From Bacteroidales bacterium (GTDB lineage Bacteria > Bacteroidota > Bacteroidia > Bacteroidales > UBA932): a stretch of 51,080 nucleotides of DNA. This document shows positions 27,120 to 33,816 of the stretch, in pieces. The stretch is taken from positions 1-51,080 of the forward strand of contig JAEESO010000017.1 of the NCBI GenBank assembly GCA_016286385.1. The letters run 5' to 3'. The first letter of the stretch is position 1. Each line of letters starts with the position of its first letter. The translations under genes were made by a program, and so were the position numbers. The notes beneath the pieces are model-generated. The model ran no database searches. It saw only the letters and a list, made by a program, of their open reading frames with translations, and was not told where the DNA came from.

Positions 27120-27127
27120 TATTTTTG
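27120..27127 (+). promoter_or_regulatory. Promoter -7 box of the PfkB-family kinase gene
   Basis: TATTTTTG, 18 bases before the ATG at 27146; divergent from the flippase promoter only 24 bases away. Confidence 0.65.
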
Positions 27128-27145
27128 TAGGTAATCTGACCTCAT

Positions 27146-28162
27146 ATGAAATCTATCTTAGGCATAGGCAACGCCCTTACGGACATCCTGGCCGTCCTCC
27201 CGGATGACACCCTCCTCAAGAAATTCCACCTCCCGCTTGGCAGCATGCAGCACGTGGATATGGAAACCGGAGACCGCATCTGGGAAGAGCTCAAGCAGTA
27301 CGGCGTAAAGTATGTTCCCGGCGGCAGCGCGGCAAACACCATCACCTGCACGGCCATCTTCGGGATGGAGTCCGGCTTCCTTGGTAAAATCGGCAACGAC
27401 GACCTTGGAAACCTTTTCAAGAGCACCATGGAGCAGTACGGAGTGAAGGCCCAGATGCTGTACTCGGAGAAATCCAGCGGCCGATGCATGGTGTTCATCA
27501 CCGGAGCCAACGCAGAGCGCACTTTTGCCGATTACATGGGCGCCACACTGGAGTTGGGCCCCGAAGACCTTGACGCTTCCTTCTTTGAGGGCTACGATTA
27601 CTTCCACATTGAAGGATATCTGGTCCAGAACCAGGAGCTCATCTCAAAGGCGGCACGTCTTGCAAAGGCTGCAGGCTGCACCATCTCCATAGATATGGCT
27701 TCCTACAATGTGGTTGAGTCCAACGATGCCTTCTTCCACAATCTTGTAGAAAACTACGTAGACATTGTGTTTGCAAATGAGTCGGAGGCCAAGGCATTTA
27801 CCAAGATGGAGCCTCGTGATGCCATTGATGAACTTGCACGTCACTGCAAGATAGCCGTGGTGAAGGTCGGAAAGGCCGGGTCCATGGTCAAGTCCGGAGA
27901 TGAATACTACTTCATAGAGCCCTGGCCGGCTACTCCAATTGATGCAACAGGTGCCGGAGACACCTATGCGGCAGGATTCCTCTATGCCCACTCCCTTGGA
28001 ATGCCGCTTCTTGTGTGCGGCCAGATAGGCTCCATCATTGCCGCAAAGGTGGTGGAGGTTATCGGCACAAAGATAGATATCCCCCGCTGGAGAGAAGCGA
28101 AGGACGAGATCCGCGCACTCATCGCAGCAAATTCCAATGACCCCCTGCCGCCCCTTAACTGA
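27146..28162 (+). CDS. PfkB-family sugar/nucleoside kinase (adenosine kinase-like)
   Basis: A 338-residue ribokinase-fold kinase. The N-terminus has LGIGNALTDILAVLPDD (position of the substrate Asp), then VPGGSAANTI, the second signature DATGAGDTYAAGF with the catalytic Asp near residue 270, and the closing helix QIGSIIAAKVVEVIG. The pattern is close to adenosine kinase-like proteins common in Bacteroidota, but the substrate cannot be fixed from sequence. It has its own promoter and overlaps the following membrane protein gene by one base (TGATG), so the two are probably co-translated. Confidence 0.92.
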   Translation: MKSILGIGNALTDILAVLPDDTLLKKFHLPLGSMQHVDMETGDRIWEELKQYGVKYVPGGSAANTITCTAIFGMESGFLGKIGNDDLGNLFKSTMEQYGVKAQMLYSEKSSGRCMVFITGANAERTFADYMGATLELGPEDLDASFFEGYDYFHIEGYLVQNQELISKAARLAKAAGCTISIDMASYNVVESNDAFFHNLVENYVDIVFANESEAKAFTKMEPRDAIDELARHCKIAVVKVGKAGSMVKSGDEYYFIEPWPATPIDATGAGDTYAAGFLYAHSLGMPLLVCGQIGSIIAAKVVEVIGTKIDIPRWREAKDEIRALIAANSNDPLPPLN

Positions 28163-28635
28163 TGAAGAAATATCTTATAGTTTTCCTTATATCCATGGTG
28201 CCGCTCATAGAGCTTCGCGGCGCCATTCCTTATGCAGTGGGTTTTGGGCTCCCCATAGTGCCCTCCATCATTGTTTCCGTGCTGGGAAACATGCTGCCAG
28301 TACCGTTCATATTCCTTTTTGCACGGCGTATCCTGGACTGGGGCAAGGACAAGAAAGTGATAGGCGGCTTCTGCCGCTGGTGCCTTGAGAAAGGAGAGAA
28401 GGGCGGCCGCAAGCTTGAGGCCAAAGCCGGCGCCGGGCTGTATGTGGCCCTGCTGCTGTTTGTGGGCATTCCCCTCCCCGGCACCGGCGCCTGGACCGGC
28501 ACCCTTGCCGCCAGCATCCTGGACATGGACTTCAAGAAAAGCGTCCTGTACGTACTCCTGGGGGTTCTTCTTGCCGGCGCCATCATGCTCCTCGCTTCCC
28601 TGGGTGTCTTTGGAGCCATAGACCTTCTGCACTAG
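28162..28635 (+). CDS. COG2426-family small membrane protein
   Basis: A 157-residue protein with about four hydrophobic segments (3-20, 27-52, 93-112, 125-152) and the family motif SMVPLIELRGAIPYA near the N-terminus and LFVGIPLPGTGAWTG in the middle. The family is annotated as putative small multidrug export protein (Pfam PF06695), but that function is not well established. The start overlaps the kinase stop by one base. It is followed by the repeat-rich 565-base gap. Confidence 0.85.
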   Translation: MKKYLIVFLISMVPLIELRGAIPYAVGFGLPIVPSIIVSVLGNMLPVPFIFLFARRILDWGKDKKVIGGFCRWCLEKGEKGGRKLEAKAGAGLYVALLLFVGIPLPGTGAWTGTLAASILDMDFKKSVLYVLLGVLLAGAIMLLASLGVFGAIDLLH

Positions 28636-28681
28636 AGACGCTCTGACGCAGCCATATCTCCTACCACATCCTTTACTGCCC

Positions 28682-28738
28682 TGGACCAGGTCCAAAAATA
28701 CCGTGGACCAGGTCCAAAGATACCCTGGACCAGGTCCA
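28682..28738. repeat. Three 22-bp phased palindromes TGGACCAGGTCCA
   Basis: Identical 13-bp dyads start at 28682, 28704 and 28726, each followed by a similar 9-base spacer (consensus AAnATACCC). The 22-bp step is close to two turns of the helix, so proteins bound to all three would face the same side. Confidence 0.85.
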
Positions 28739-28796
28739 AGCATTGACTGCCGCTTGGGGCTGTGTGATTGTTCCCCCCAGGCCCCGCGTTTGAGGC

Positions 28797-28900
28797 GTGG
28801 AGATAAATGATTGATTTATAACCAATTACACAAAAGAGGGTGCGATTTTTCTCGCACCCTCTTTTGCATAAGGAACTGATAATAAGCATGTTATCTTCAC
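28797..28900. repeat. GTGGAG palindromic element, copy 3
   Basis: Ends GTGGAGATAA and TTATCTTCAC (one mismatch); central hairpin CAAAAGAGGGTGCGA/TCGCACCCTCTTTTG, a 15-bp stem with a six-base loop. The right arm (TTGCATAAG, CTGATAAT, AGCA) matches copies 1 and 2, whereas the core matches copy 4. Confidence 0.85.
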
Positions 28901-28945
28901 GGGCGTTTTGTAAAAGCACTGGCCCGGGCCACAAATGCCCTGCCC

Positions 28946-28980
28946 TGGACCAGGTCCAAGAACGACGTGGACCAGGTCCA
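28946..28980. repeat. Two further 22-bp phased TGGACCAGGTCCA palindromes
   Basis: Dyads start at 28946 and 28968. The first is exactly 220 bp (ten 22-bp steps) from the third dyad of the left cluster, with GTGGAG element copy 3 between the clusters. Confidence 0.85.
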
Positions 28981-28989
28981 CTTTCTGTC

Positions 28990-29182
28990 ATTATCCGTTT
29001 CAAAAGCCGTTTCAGTATCCGTTTCAGCAAATCGGCCTCTGGGACACATCTGAGGCATAGAAATGTGTCATAGTTTAATGTCTTGTCGTAGAAAACGTGC
29101 TGTAAATAACAAAAAACGGCCTCCTGCATAGTTGTAGAGAGGGTGTAAAATAAACGTTTCCCAGAGCAGTGAAACGGATAAT
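28990..29182. repeat. 13-bp inverted repeat and CCGTTTCA direct repeats
   Basis: ATTATCCGTTTCA (28990-29002) is repeated exactly in inverted orientation at 29170-29182, just upstream of the RAYT start codon. Within the left side CCGTTTCA recurs at 28995, 29007 and 29019. Confidence 0.75.
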
Positions 29183-29200
29183 TATTTATTCCTTTGTGCA

Positions 29201-30118
29201 ATGAGAAGCAATGATGGCATATTCTATCACTGTTACCAACGGCCGAAGGACCGTGGTGTAATCTTTTATACCGTCTCTGATCATCTGCTCTACTTTACCA
29301 TTTTTTGTGTTGTTATACCAAAGTATAGTGTTACGGTACTCAAGCTTGTCCAAATGCCGGACCATGTTCACCGCTCTATTATAGAAAATGAATATGGACA
29401 ACTGGGCGCATGCCTCAATCTTGTAACATCACTCTTTGTCCGCGAATACAACAAAGCCCACGGCCGTAAGGGTCCCATGTTTGACACTCCGTTCGGCCGC
29501 GCACCCAAAAAGACAGACAAAAGCATCCGTACCAACCTTACGTATCTTGACAACAATCCTGTAGAAAGGAAGCTGGTGGAACTGGCGGAAGATTATAGAT
29601 GGAACTACCTTGCTTATGCGGTGTCGGATCATCCATTCTCCCCAAAAATTCTCCTTAGGAAGGCTTCGATGCCGCTCAGAAGGGCATTGAAGATGGTGAA
29701 GGCCCGCTATTCAAAGGGCCGATACCTTACAGGAGCTCTTCTTAGGAGATTGTTTGATTCACTTCCAAACAGGACTGAATGTGAGCAGCTTACGGACTAT
29801 ATCATCGGCACATATTCTGTTATAGACCACAGGGCTGCCACAAGCTATTTCAAGTCTTATGAAAATGAACTTATCACCGCCCACGCCAATACCGGAAGTG
29901 AGTATGACATCAAGGAACATTTTATCGGCCGATCCGATGCCTGTTACGTCAAGATGACAAGGGTCCTTCTTGCCTCCGGTCTGGTGAAGGACATACACGA
30001 TATCTACTACCTGACACCGGAAGAAAAGCACAAAGCATTCAGGTATTTGAATTCAAGGATAGATGCTCCGGGGAAGCAGATTGCCGCTTTCCTTCACATT
30101 CCTCAAAAACAGGTTTAA
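29201..30118 (+). CDS. RAYT-type (REP-associated tyrosine) HUH transposase
   Basis: A 305-residue protein of the IS200-like Y1 superfamily. The HUH pair is His55-Val-His57 in QMPDHVHRSI and the candidate nucleophile is Tyr83 in VREYNKAHGRKGPMF. The following TYLDNNPVERKLV and DYRWNYLAY are typical of REP-associated transposases. Residues 150-305 are an extra C-terminal region ending in a helix-turn-helix-like GKQIAAFLHIPQKQV that stops early. Such proteins are usually single-copy and domesticated and act on palindromic REP sequences instead of moving themselves. No flanking IS ends were found, which agrees. A weak box TTCCTTTG is five bases before the ATG. The palindromes upstream and the GTGGAG elements are candidate substrates. 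Confidence 0.85.
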   Translation: MRSNDGIFYHCYQRPKDRGVIFYTVSDHLLYFTIFCVVIPKYSVTVLKLVQMPDHVHRSIIENEYGQLGACLNLVTSLFVREYNKAHGRKGPMFDTPFGRAPKKTDKSIRTNLTYLDNNPVERKLVELAEDYRWNYLAYAVSDHPFSPKILLRKASMPLRRALKMVKARYSKGRYLTGALLRRLFDSLPNRTECEQLTDYIIGTYSVIDHRAATSYFKSYENELITAHANTGSEYDIKEHFIGRSDACYVKMTRVLLASGLVKDIHDIYYLTPEEKHKAFRYLNSRIDAPGKQIAAFLHIPQKQV

Positions 30119-30165
30119 TCTTTCACAAATTATTCGTAAATTGCAATCAGTAAATTATTATCATT

Positions 30166-30816
30166 ATGGCACTGAACAAAGTTATGCTTATCGGTAACGT
30201 TGGAAATGATCCCGAAGTCCGTTACCTTGAATCCAATCCCCAGAATCCCGCAACCAACGCAAAGGTTGCATCCTTCCGTATTGCCACCACAGAGCGCTTC
30301 CGTGACCGCAACGGAGAGCTCCGTGAAAACACTGAGTGGCACAGCATTGTTGCATGGCGCAGCAACGCCGATCTTGCAGAAAAGTTCATTCACAAAGGCA
30401 GTCAGATCTATGTCGAGGGCAAACTCCGCACACGTCAGTGGACAGATCAGACAGGCGCCAAACGTTTCACCACAGAAGTGGTTGCAGATACTATCCAGCT
30501 TCTTGGCAAGCGCCCTGAAGGAGATCAGCAGCAGGGTGGGTACCAGGGCGGTTATGCTCCAGCCCCCGGTTACAGCGCTCCTGCCGCAGCACCTGCTACC
30601 AGTTACGGCGCTCCGGTAAATGCGGCCCCCGCACCTGGTTATGGAGCACCAGCAGGCGCACCGGTCTCAGCACCCGCAGCAGCCCCCGCACCCACCGCAG
30701 CCCCCGTGGCGGCACCAATAGCGGGTCCTGCGCCTGCCTCACCTCAGCCGCAGGTTTCTCCGGACTACCAGGGTCCGCTTCCGGCAGCAGAACCATCAGA
30801 TGACCTTCCGTTCTAG
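30166..30816 (+). CDS. ssb: Single-stranded DNA-binding protein
   Basis: A 216-residue SSB: OB fold at residues 1-110 (start ALNKVMLIGNVGNDPEVRY, then WHSIVAW and the IYVEGKLRTRQW strand), followed by a flexible linker of about 90 residues made of Gly-Tyr-Ala-Pro and Ala-Pro repeats, and the acidic tip DDLPF that recruits repair and replication partners. The linker is longer than in E. coli SSB. The stop codon TAG shares its last base with GTGGAG element copy 4, which could form the 3' end of the mRNA. No strong -7 box was recognised upstream. Confidence 0.96.
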   Translation: MALNKVMLIGNVGNDPEVRYLESNPQNPATNAKVASFRIATTERFRDRNGELRENTEWHSIVAWRSNADLAEKFIHKGSQIYVEGKLRTRQWTDQTGAKRFTTEVVADTIQLLGKRPEGDQQQGGYQGGYAPAPGYSAPAAAPATSYGAPVNAAPAPGYGAPAGAPVSAPAAAPAPTAAPVAAPIAGPAPASPQPQVSPDYQGPLPAAEPSDDLPF

Positions 30817-30923
30817 CGTGGAGGTAACGCTTTGATTATCAGTAGATTATACAAAAGAGGGTGCGAAAAAATTCGCACCCTCTTTTGTATAACACGCAGC
30901 GTAACAACAAGTTAGCTCCACGC
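30816..30923. repeat. GTGGAG palindromic element, copy 4
   Basis: Ends GCGTGGAGGTAA and TTAGCTCCACGC (one mismatch in 12) and a 19-bp perfect central stem (30849-30867 with 30872-30890, core CAAAAGAGGGTGCGAA, AAAA loop). It starts at the last base of the ssb stop codon. The core is the same as in copy 3. The strong hairpin makes a terminator role for ssb plausible. Confidence 0.88.
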
Positions 30924-30988
30924 GGGTAATATGAAGACTTTACGGGACGGACGGTGAAGCCGAAGTTGCGTATGGCCTCTTTTTTGTT

Positions 30989-30996
30989 TATCTTTG
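30989..30996 (+). promoter_or_regulatory. Promoter -7 box of the lipoprotein gene
   Basis: TATCTTTG, with a TTG 20 bases upstream (30966-30968) as a -33 candidate. It is followed by GGAGG (31011-31015), one of the few clear ribosome-binding sites in the window. Confidence 0.7.
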
Positions 30997-31022
30997 TAAA
31001 AGCAAAAATAGGAGGAAAGACT

Positions 31023-32228
31023 ATGAAACTTGACAGATATCTCATGGCGGCCGTTGTAATGGCCGCAGTTCTTACGGGTTGCAGAACCCGTGTGGATCCT
31101 TATTACCCTCATGGGAACCAGAGGCCTGGCGGCAACAGTCAGCCCTCTACTCCATCAACCCCCGAGAGTGATCCGGAAATAAAACTCAACTCTACCTGGC
31201 AGATATCCTATGAGGGCCGTAAGGTTGTGAACGACGCATATACGGATGAAATCCGCGTCAACAACATCCCCGCCAGCCAGAAGTACCTTGTGAGCGTGAT
31301 CAACAGGGCTAATCTGGATTCATATGAAGCAGACTACCTGGCCTTCTTCAAGCATGAACTTGAATTTGAATCTGAATTCATCTATCAGGGCGCTCCTGAA
31401 GTCATTCAGTTTGGTAGGCTGCGTCACGGGCAATGGTTTGGTTTTGTAATAGGTCTGGATAACAACAACAAACTTACCGGAGAGTATGCCTGTACCGATT
31501 TCCACGTAGAGGAAGAAGAGGCTTCAAAGGAGTACAACGACTGGATTGGTGAATGGACCGTTTCTGACAGCAGAATCAGTTATGACATCAGCATAAGCAA
31601 GGTAGAAGCTAACCAGGTGTACCTCGTTGAGAAATGGGAAGTGAGGCCGGACGCCCCCGATGACTGGGTGCAGATGGACCAGGAGAATCTGGAAGCCTTT
31701 TTTGAGCCTTCAGACGGCAGGTTATACTTTGTTTCCCAGTACATCTCCACCTATGATGACGAAGCCCTGAACAAAACCACCGTAGATGAACTCTTCCTTG
31801 GGGTAATTGACTACACTGGTGTCCAGCAAGGTTATAAGATGGGTCTGTACATTATCCCCGACGAAGGCATTGACCTTGCCTATGCACAGCAGGAGGATGA
31901 AGATCACGTTACCATCAACCCCTGCAATATAAAAGTTGATGTAGGCAATGACAAATTCGACGGCAAGTTCTTCTGCATGCAATATGTGTATCAGGAAGTA
32001 AGTAACGGAAACTGGCACTACTACAACAACGATTCCGTGAGCTTCTTTGACAACGCCGGAAGTCCCGTCCAGGTAACCATGGTAAGGACCAAGGGCGAAA
32101 CAAACGTAAACAGAAGCGCTGTAATGCGCAACGGCAAGATTGCCGAAACCGGAGAAGACAAACCTCTGCGTGGAAAGGTTTATCGGCCCCGTTCAGAGAA
32201 TCGCGCTGTAAAAGCCGTTAAGCTCTAA
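31023..32228 (+). CDS. Lipoprotein of unknown function
   Basis: A 401-residue protein with a lipoprotein signal: MKLDRYLMAAVVMAAVLTGC, lipobox Leu-Thr-Gly-Cys with Cys20. A Pro/Ser/Gly-rich linker follows to about residue 50. The body is acidic and rich in aromatic residues, and seems to hold two similar beta-rich domains, each opening with a W-containing strand (TWQISYEGRK; DWIGEWTVSDS). I do not recognise the family. The start is ATG 31023, eight bases after GGAGG; the frame upstream runs through the promoter. The gene stands alone and overlaps the end of folD by 11 bases. Confidence 0.85.
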   Translation: MKLDRYLMAAVVMAAVLTGCRTRVDPYYPHGNQRPGGNSQPSTPSTPESDPEIKLNSTWQISYEGRKVVNDAYTDEIRVNNIPASQKYLVSVINRANLDSYEADYLAFFKHELEFESEFIYQGAPEVIQFGRLRHGQWFGFVIGLDNNNKLTGEYACTDFHVEEEEASKEYNDWIGEWTVSDSRISYDISISKVEANQVYLVEKWEVRPDAPDDWVQMDQENLEAFFEPSDGRLYFVSQYISTYDDEALNKTTVDELFLGVIDYTGVQQGYKMGLYIIPDEGIDLAYAQQEDEDHVTINPCNIKVDVGNDKFDGKFFCMQYVYQEVSNGNWHYYNNDSVSFFDNAGSPVQVTMVRTKGETNVNRSAVMRNGKIAETGEDKPLRGKVYRPRSENRAVKAVKL

Positions 32229-33069
32229 GGGAAAGGAAACACTTAAGGGTGTTTTCCATAAGACAGGCTATGGTCATCGGCCCAACTCCTCCGGGAACGG
32301 GCGTGATGGCCATAGTTTTTGGTGCCACGGCGTCAAAGTCAACGTCTCCGCAGAGTTTCCCTGTTTCAGGGTCACGGTCCATCCCGACGTCAATTACCAC
32401 GGCGCCTTCCTTTACCATATCGGCCGTAACCATCTTGGGGCGGCCGGCGGCTACTACCAGGATATCGGCCTCACGGGTGACGGAGGGCATATCCACGGTG
32501 CGGGTGTGACAGGTGGTGACGGTTGCGTTGGCATCCAGGAGCATCTTTGCCACGGGAAGGCCCACGATATTGCTTCGGCCGATAACGACCGCCCTCTTGC
32601 CCTTGGGATCCACGCCCACGGCCTCCAGGAGCTTCATTATGCCGGAAGGCGTGCAGGGGGCCATATGAGGGGTTTTCTGCCACAGGCCGGCCACGTTGAG
32701 GGGATGGAAGCCGTCTACGTCCTTCTCACGGGCGATGGTCTCTATGACCTTTGCCTCCGAGATATGTCCCGGCAGCGGAAGCTGGACAAGGATGCCGTCT
32801 ACGGAATCATCGGCATTAAGGGAGCGCACCTTCTCAAGAAGGGCCGATTCTGACGTTTCCTCCGGTAGGACTATGGTGGTGTTACGGATGCCGCAGGCCT
32901 CGCAGGCCTTGGCCTTATTACGGACGTAGACCACGCTGGCAGGGTCTTCCCCCACCCTTACAACCACAAGGTGCGGCACGCGGCCGTACTTTTCCGGCAA
33001 CGACGCCACCTGCTCTTTGATGCTCTCCTTAAGGGAGGCCGATATCTGTTTTCCGTCTATAAGGATCAT
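32218..33069 (-). CDS. folD: Bifunctional methylenetetrahydrofolate dehydrogenase/cyclohydrolase
   Basis: Interconverts methylene-, methenyl- and formyl-tetrahydrofolate; the last is the formyl donor for Fmt. The 283-residue protein has the catalytic Lys segment YVRNKAKACEACGI, the signature DGILVQLPLPGHI, the dinucleotide loop VIGRSNIVGLP and the C-terminal PVPGGVGPMT. ATG 33069 is chosen because it overlaps the exoA stop (ATGA); an ATG at 33081 is an alternative. The 3' end overlaps the lipoprotein gene tail to tail. Confidence 0.95.
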   Translation of the reverse strand: MILIDGKQISASLKESIKEQVASLPEKYGRVPHLVVVRVGEDPASVVYVRNKAKACEACGIRNTTIVLPEETSESALLEKVRSLNADDSVDGILVQLPLPGHISEAKVIETIAREKDVDGFHPLNVAGLWQKTPHMAPCTPSGIMKLLEAVGVDPKGKRAVVIGRSNIVGLPVAKMLLDANATVTTCHTRTVDMPSVTREADILVVAAGRPKMVTADMVKEGAVVIDVGMDRDPETGKLCGDVDFDAVAPKTMAITPVPGGVGPMTIACLMENTLKCFLSLRA

Positions 33070-33815
33070 AGGTCTATGCATAACTCCACGGGGCAGTGGT
33101 CTGACCCGAAGATCTCATTGTGGATTTCCGTAGAGACAAGCTTATCCTTGAGGGTTTCCGATACCACAAAGTAGTCTATGCGCCACCCTGCGTTCCTCTC
33201 ACGGGCGTTCATGCGGTAGCTCCACCAGGAATACTTCACGTCCGAGGGGTGCTGGAAGCGCCAGGTGTCAATGAAACCGGCGGCAAGAAGCTCAGTGAAC
33301 TTCCCGCGCTCTTCATCGGAGAAACCGGCGTTGAAATGGTTTGTGGAGGGGTTTTTAAGGTCTATCTCCTCATGCGCAACATTGAGGTCTCCGCAGAAGA
33401 TCACAGGCTTTGGAAGGGCCGATAGATAGGAACGGAGGTCATCCTCCCACCTCATCCTGTAATCCAGCCTCTTAAGGCCGTCCTGGGAGTTTGGAACGTA
33501 TGCGCAGACAAGGAAGAAGCCGGGGTACTCCAGCGTTATGAGACGGCCCTCGTGGTCGTGCTCATCCACACCCATGCCGTAGCGGACGCTGAGCGGTGTG
33601 TGCTTTGTGTAGACGGCGGTGCCGGAATAGCCTTTTTTATCGGCATAATTCCAGTAGGATTCATAGCCCAGGAACTCAAGGTCCAGCTGCCCCGCCTGCA
33701 TCTTTGTCTCCTGCAGGCAGAAAAAGTCTGCGTCAAGTTCCGTGAATATATCGGCAAAACCTTTGCCTGCAACGGCCCTGAGGCCGTTTACGTTCCAGGA
33801 GATAAACTTTAACAT
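33066..33815 (-). CDS. xth: Exodeoxyribonuclease III / AP endonuclease
   Basis: Base-excision repair enzyme that cuts at abasic sites. The 249-residue protein has the family start LKFISWNVNGLRAV, the metal-binding Glu in LQETKMQ, the GDLNVAHEEIDL motif (catalytic Asp and Asn) and the closing GSDHCPVELCIDL with the catalytic His. It is located one base after the cysS stop codon and overlaps folD, so cysS, the nuclease gene and folD form one transcription unit. Confidence 0.95.
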   Translation of the reverse strand: MLKFISWNVNGLRAVAGKGFADIFTELDADFFCLQETKMQAGQLDLEFLGYESYWNYADKKGYSGTAVYTKHTPLSVRYGMGVDEHDHEGRLITLEYPGFFLVCAYVPNSQDGLKRLDYRMRWEDDLRSYLSALPKPVIFCGDLNVAHEEIDLKNPSTNHFNAGFSDEERGKFTELLAAGFIDTWRFQHPSDVKYSWWSYRMNARERNAGWRIDYFVVSETLKDKLVSTEIHNEIFGSDHCPVELCIDL

Positions 33816-33816
33816 A

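Larger units (their letters stand above)
28636..29200. other. 565-base gene-free, repeat-rich region upstream of the RAYT gene
   Basis: No convincing gene. It contains, in order: three 22-bp units with the palindrome TGGACCAGGTCCA (28682-28738); GTGGAG element copy 3 (28797-28900); the palindrome TGGCCCGGGCCA (28920-28931); two more 22-bp units (28946-28980); three CCGTTTCA units at a 12-bp step (28995-29026); a small hairpin GACACAT/ATGTGTC; and a 13-bp inverted copy of ATTATCCGTTTCA (28990-29002 against 29170-29182). Confidence 0.85.

Noticed and set aside
28682..28980. CRISPR array at the phased repeats
   Set aside because: The repeats are 13 bp dyads with 9-base spacers that are themselves similar; there are no cas genes nearby.
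28640..29200. Minus-strand open frame over the repeats (Gly-Pro and Trp-Ser-rich product)
   Set aside because: The product is a translation of the TGGACCAGGTCCA repeats and the GTGGAG element; no homology is visible and the composition is repeat-driven.
29201..30118. Complete IS200/IS605 insertion sequence
   Set aside because: There is no tnpB, no recognisable left and right ends with guide sequences, and the C-terminal extension and context fit a RAYT better.
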